Part shown: positions 60,501 through 64,000 of the stretch, piece after piece
Layout: the number at the start of each line of letters is the position of its first letter
Position numbering within the stretch: position 1 is the first letter of the stretch
Position numbers and translations under genes: made by a program
The notes under the pieces: generated by a model
What the model was told of the DNA's origin: nothing
The model's database searches: none
The model's input: the letters and a program-made list of their open reading frames with translations, nothing else
Assembly: GCA_030710605.1 (NCBI GenBank)
Contig: CP092875.1
Location: forward strand, 68,648,754 to 68,712,753
Origin: Cordylochernes scorpioides
Lineage: Eukaryota; Arthropoda; Arachnida; Pseudoscorpiones; Chernetidae
Length of the DNA: 64,000 nucleotides
Direction of reading: 5' to 3'

Positions 60501-61735
60501 GTTATATTCAATGGGAAGAAAAATTTGAAAAATATATTTATATTATGAACAAAATAATTTTTGTAAAATATGGGTGTGAATATTTTGAAAATTAACAATA
60601 ACGCCTATTTTATATTTAAGTTAACTTATAGATCAAAATTCAATTATCCTGCTTTATATTTGATTCTGAAAAAAAATCGATTTATTCTAAATATACTCGG
60701 GTAAAAATGCAATTGGGGAAAACCCAGGCATTGCTCGTGTTATTCTTCTAGATTTTAAATTTATATATATCTTTATAAAAATCGATTCCATAGAGAGTGG
60801 ATTTTTCTCTGAAAATATTTTTATCAAATATTCGTTAGGCAAACTTCCACTCGGGTAAAACCCGAGCAAAACCAGATACATCCGCTTGTTATATATAAAT
60901 CCTTTAGATATGGGCGTACAGAGATTTGAAATAGTGTAAAATACTTTTACATTGACTGCTTAAAAAAAACATATGTGAACCTTTTGACACGCTACAATCA
61001 TTTATCAATGGTATATTTTACTATAAAGCAACAAACCATTTGAAGCTAACTTTGGAAGAATTTATACTAAAAATTAATTTAGTTTAATTATTATTTTTAC
61101 ATTTCTAAATAGATAATCGTTTGTATAAGAGTATATAATGGTTTTGGCCTTATATAAAAATACGTATGTGACAAAAAAGGGCATCTGTCTTTTTCTAAAA
61201 TGCTCTAAAATGAGGAATTTTATTGATTATCTTTGTTAAAACGCAGTGTTAGATAAATTAATAAGTCACAACACTCTCTTTAAAGTAAATATAGAACAAA
61301 AATTTCAATTTTCATACCAAGGTTTCGCAATCTATTGTACTTCGAATTTGTAATCTTGAACATGAAGATATTTGAAATCGAAAAAATCTGGGTAAAAATT
61401 GGTATTTGAGATAGTGAATTGACAAATGTAATATTTCATTCTATGTTTTCAAATCATCCAAAATTCTCATCAATCGTTTGCAAGGTTTGAATGAGTCAAA
61501 TTGTTGATCTAATTTATTAGGAGTTAGAGTTATTATTTGTATGATTTTCCAAAGTGTGCAATCAACACGATTAAAATGCTTATAACAACCAAGATATAGG
61601 ACATTGCGACTGCTGTGATAGAGATGCATGGAAACATCTGAGGCTCTTCAGTCGACACGACAACAGCAACAAAATGCTTATACATGAAATTTTACGGGTA
61701 GAAAAATTATTGACATACTTCTATAAATATTGATT
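60501..61735. other. Intron 5, mostly unassigned, with GACCCGGGC-type fragments
   Basis: 60690-60910 holds two minus-strand pieces (ACTCGGGTAAAAATGCAATT; CACTCGGGTAAAACCCGAGC) like those at 47585. 61620-61680 has a CAACAGCAACAAAA tail like 43905. No exon seen. Confidence 0.4.
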
Positions 61736-61739
61736 CAAC

Positions 61740-62147
61740 AAACGTTGTATCAGTTTATGTCGTATATAAATAGAAACATTGAGTGTAAATTATTGTATAA
61801 CAACATACAGTATACGTGGATATCCATAACGGCAGGTTCAATGAGCACTTATATAAATATTAATTCAACAAACGTTGTATCATGATATTTGAAATTTATC
61901 CCGCATGTGTTTCTTTTAAACGAAAAATCGAAATTTATTTTTAAGGAGAAATAACGATTATTTCTAACCTTAAGGATGAAGTATGAAAGATTGAATTGTG
62001 AAGAGTAATGATAAACGGATAAATAAAAGTGTCCAGGGATGGGAACCTATTGTTATATTGTATTATAAACGTTGTATCAGTTTATTTCGTATATAAATAG
62101 AAAGATTAAGTGTAAATAATTCTATAACAACATACAGTATAAATTTA
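61740..62147 (+). repeat. 75-bp direct repeats around a family Z insertion
   Basis: AACGTTGTATCAGTTTATGT CGTATATAAATAG at 61743 recurs at 62069. A family Z unit (about 61880-62068: CCCGCATGTGTTTCTTTTAA, AACGATTATTTCTAACC, CCAGGGATGGGAACC) lies between them. AACGTTGTATCA directly borders the unit on both sides. Confidence 0.75.
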
Positions 62148-62212
62148 CATCTCTATAACAGTAGGTGGAACGCAGTTCTGATAGTGGGGCCTATAATCTG
62201 ATATGTGTGCAG

Positions 62213-62389
62213 ACGACTCCAAGACCAAGAACGTCCTACAGGACCTGGAGAACATCGACGACGAGACCGACAAACTCGGCATTCCCTTCGTGAAGATCAA
62301 CGACTACAAGCTGGCCTCGGAGCTAGGACTGGCGGATGAGCTGCCTTCGCTGGTCTACTACGAGAACTCCACCGCCAACATCTTCCAAG
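62213..62389 (+). CDS. Exon 6: second half of domain 3 (no CxxC)
   Basis: 59 codons, phase 1 to phase 1, acceptor GTGTGCAG, donor CAAG|GTGGGA. Joined to exon 5: LAVLF-YDDSKTKNVLQDLENIDDET, then DKLGIPFVKINDYKLASELG and LADELPSLVYYENSTANIFQG. The tyrosine codon is formed across the splice, which supports the join. LPSL supplies the cis-proline. CxxC is replaced by DDSK. The gene continues beyond the window; no next exon is visible before 64000. Confidence 0.9.
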
Positions 62390-63009
62390 GTGGGACTCGC
62401 AAACTGCCTTCGTTACACTATGTGGAGGTTATTCGCACCATGTGCCGCCTCTGTCACATCTTTTTAATGGTTCAACTTTCTACTGAGGTGAAGTCCTTTG
62501 TAGATTTAAAATCCAACGGTCTCAGAATAGATACTGAATCATTCTCACAGTCAGCCATTGTATTTTTATAACAGAAATTTTAATTTCTCAATTCTCTCTC
62601 TATTTTATAATTATATATAAAATATTCTAATGTATTCTAATGCATAATTAAAAGGATATGTGTTGTTTGCCTCTTTTGGTATTATTCTCAGAATGTAATC
62701 GTGAATTTGTCATTGAAAAAAAAACCTCAGAACCTTCATAATGAGCTAATATAAACGTTAGACCGGTTTTTCAGTAGAATCATAAGCTTGGGAAATATGT
62801 TTTTATTATCCTTAGTATAAGTGGTGCACGCTATGATTATTATGATTCAAAAAAAAATTGTTTAATTTGTAAGAGAATCATACACATCTATAATAGTTTC
62901 GAATATATAAAAGAATCAAACATCTTTTGAATTTCTAGATTATATAAAAAAGAACCATTTCGCCCAATAATCTCGCTGTAGCTGTCTTAACACAACTTTC
63001 ATTCCCCAA

Positions 63010-63298
63010 ACTGGGGTCGGTGGAGAAGTACTGTAATATAAACTGTCGAATTTCGACAGCCATGACTCAGGATCGAATCCCATGTTGAGCTTTATTTTCT
63101 GAAAAAAAATGCCTAAATGGCCCCCAATTTTTTTTAAAGTTCAACCTAACATTGAGTGGAATTAAGCAAACGGAACTCTAGTCAACTTGTAAGTGCAAAA
63201 TTCCAAACTGTTTTCCACATATGTAGACATGTGGCACACGGTCTACATCTACAAATCACCATAATAATCATAGCGTGTACTACGTGTACTAAGGATAA
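63010..63298 (+). mobile_element. tRNA-derived SINE, copy S9 (old)
   Basis: GGGGTCGGTGGAGAAGTACT (head), decayed B box GGATCGAATCCC, tail CACCATAATAATCATAGCG to ACTAAGGATAA. An inverted tail fragment sits at 62805-62850. Confidence 0.75.
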
Positions 63299-63309
63299 TA
63301 TTTATAAAT

Positions 63310-63580
63310 GTATGTAATTCTACTGTCCTCACACACACAAAGCTTATGTCCATAGTTCATCTAAAATACCCATTCCAAGAATCTAGCAACAGTATCACTC
63401 TAATAGGAAGTTCGAAAAATGCAATATAACAAAGGTATGGTAGATTAAACTGGCGAAACCGCTGGGAAGGTTCACCACTGATGAGCCAGGCCTTCCCATT
63501 ATTTTTTCCATTGCATTAAAGGCAGTAGAAATTGTTTAATTTCAAAAAGAATCTTACGCGTCTAAAATAGTTTCGAATTT
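63310..63580 (+). repeat. 374-bp family, subfamily B copy with paired changes
   Basis: Ribozyme strand (plus): GGUA, UGGUAGA, UUAAA, CUGGC, GAAA, CCGC, UGGGAAGG, UUCACCA, CUGAUGA, GCCAGG, CCUUCCCA. Both helix II (CUGGC/GCCAG) and the outer hairpin (UGGGAAGG/CCUUCCCA) carry paired changes relative to the array copies. Confidence 0.85.
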
Positions 63581-64000
63581 TCACTAAGGATAATGAAAAA
63601 TATTTCCCAAGCTTATGAATCTACTGAAAAGCCAATCTAACGTTTATATTAGCTCATATTGAAGGTTATGAGATTTTTTTCAATGACAAATCCACGATTA
63701 CATTCTGAGAACAGTATCAAAAGAGGCACACATCTCCCTTTAAATTTGAATCAGAATACATTATCTTATCATCCCACAGTAAAAGTTTTTACAAGTGTGA
63801 TAAATAATGATCCACAACATCAGTTTTGAATGAATTTGCCAAAAATGTTTTGTGGCTTATTTTTCATATCACTACTAATAAAGTTTATATTGGGGTGATA
63901 TAAACATAATATGCATTGTTCTAATACCTAATTAAATGGATATGGGTTTCTCTTTTGGTACATGAATACCATCTTCCCGCAACTTTATATCATATTCTGA

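Larger units (their letters stand above)
62645..63740. repeat. Large inverted repeat with nested SINE and 374-bp copies
   Basis: 62645-62810 (GCCTCTTTTGGTATTATTCT, AATGAGCTAATATAAACGTT) is mirrored by 63595-63735. Between them lie an inverted SINE tail (62805-62850), an old SINE S9 (63010-63298) and a 374-bp subfamily B copy (63310-63580). The start of the left arm recurs once more, directly, at 63915-63960. Confidence 0.75.

Noticed and set aside
1..64000. CRISPR arrays, operons, bacterial promoters or origins
   Set aside because: The tandem arrays lack repeat-spacer alternation, and the content is eukaryotic nuclear DNA.

Overview
The window looks like AT-rich arthropod nuclear DNA. Evidence: an intron-containing gene, cecropia-like and other mariner copies, an intact Tc1 copy, LINE 3' ends of a type common in arthropods, a tRNA-derived SINE and eukaryotic snRNA fragments. 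Nothing points to bacteria or organelles. The species cannot be named from the sequence.

One host gene dominates the + strand. I read six exons: 9966-10059, 53003-53176, 53882-54007, 58115-58276, 60150-60278 and 62213-62389, continuing past the window. It encodes a signal peptide followed by tandem thioredoxin-fold domains. Only the first domain keeps a CxxC (CGPC) motif. Every intron is phase 1, every internal exon is a multiple of three, and a two-exon module is repeated. If the assignment is right, 10060-53002 is one 43 kb intron filled with repeats. The only other gene that looks functional is tRNA-Met(CAU) at 2490-2562. The Tc1 transposase at 55526-56533 is an intact mobile-element gene.

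Layout: 0.2-2 kb, possible LTR pair around a LINE remnant. 2.8-4.1 kb, mariner 1. 4.5-5.9 kb, 40-bp minisatellite. 10-12 kb, exon 1 and a minisatellite grown from its splice donor. 12.4-13.5 kb, a second 40-bp minisatellite. 14-20 kb, MITEs, LINE, SINE and U2 fragment. 20.6-22.4 kb, 42-bp minisatellite. 22.6-23.9 kb, mariner 2. 24.2-28.3 kb, a palindromic array of 374-bp units inside a second, inverted 42-bp minisatellite. 28.8-50 kb, nested SINEs, Penelope-type remains, a U6 chimera, a G-rich 33-bp minisatellite and fold-back elements. 53-64 kb, exons 2-6 with the Tc1 copy between exons 3 and 4.

The most interesting content is a set of small repeat families carrying hammerhead-ribozyme-like motifs. 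I name them here. HHR-1 (40.6 kb pair) has all three helices and an intact core. HHR-2 (eight copies) has a hammerhead layout with U for A6; one copy has an 11-bp target duplication inside a SINE, another follows a GIY-YIG fragment of a Penelope-like element. HHR-3 shows compensatory change in helix I. HHR-4 has a CUGAAGA...GAAACGUC core. The 374-bp family carries all hammerhead core strands, but in an order that is not a circular permutation of the normal one. Known biology (hammerheads in Penelope-like elements and in retrozymes) fits these families. Activity, and the permuted arrangement, are inference.
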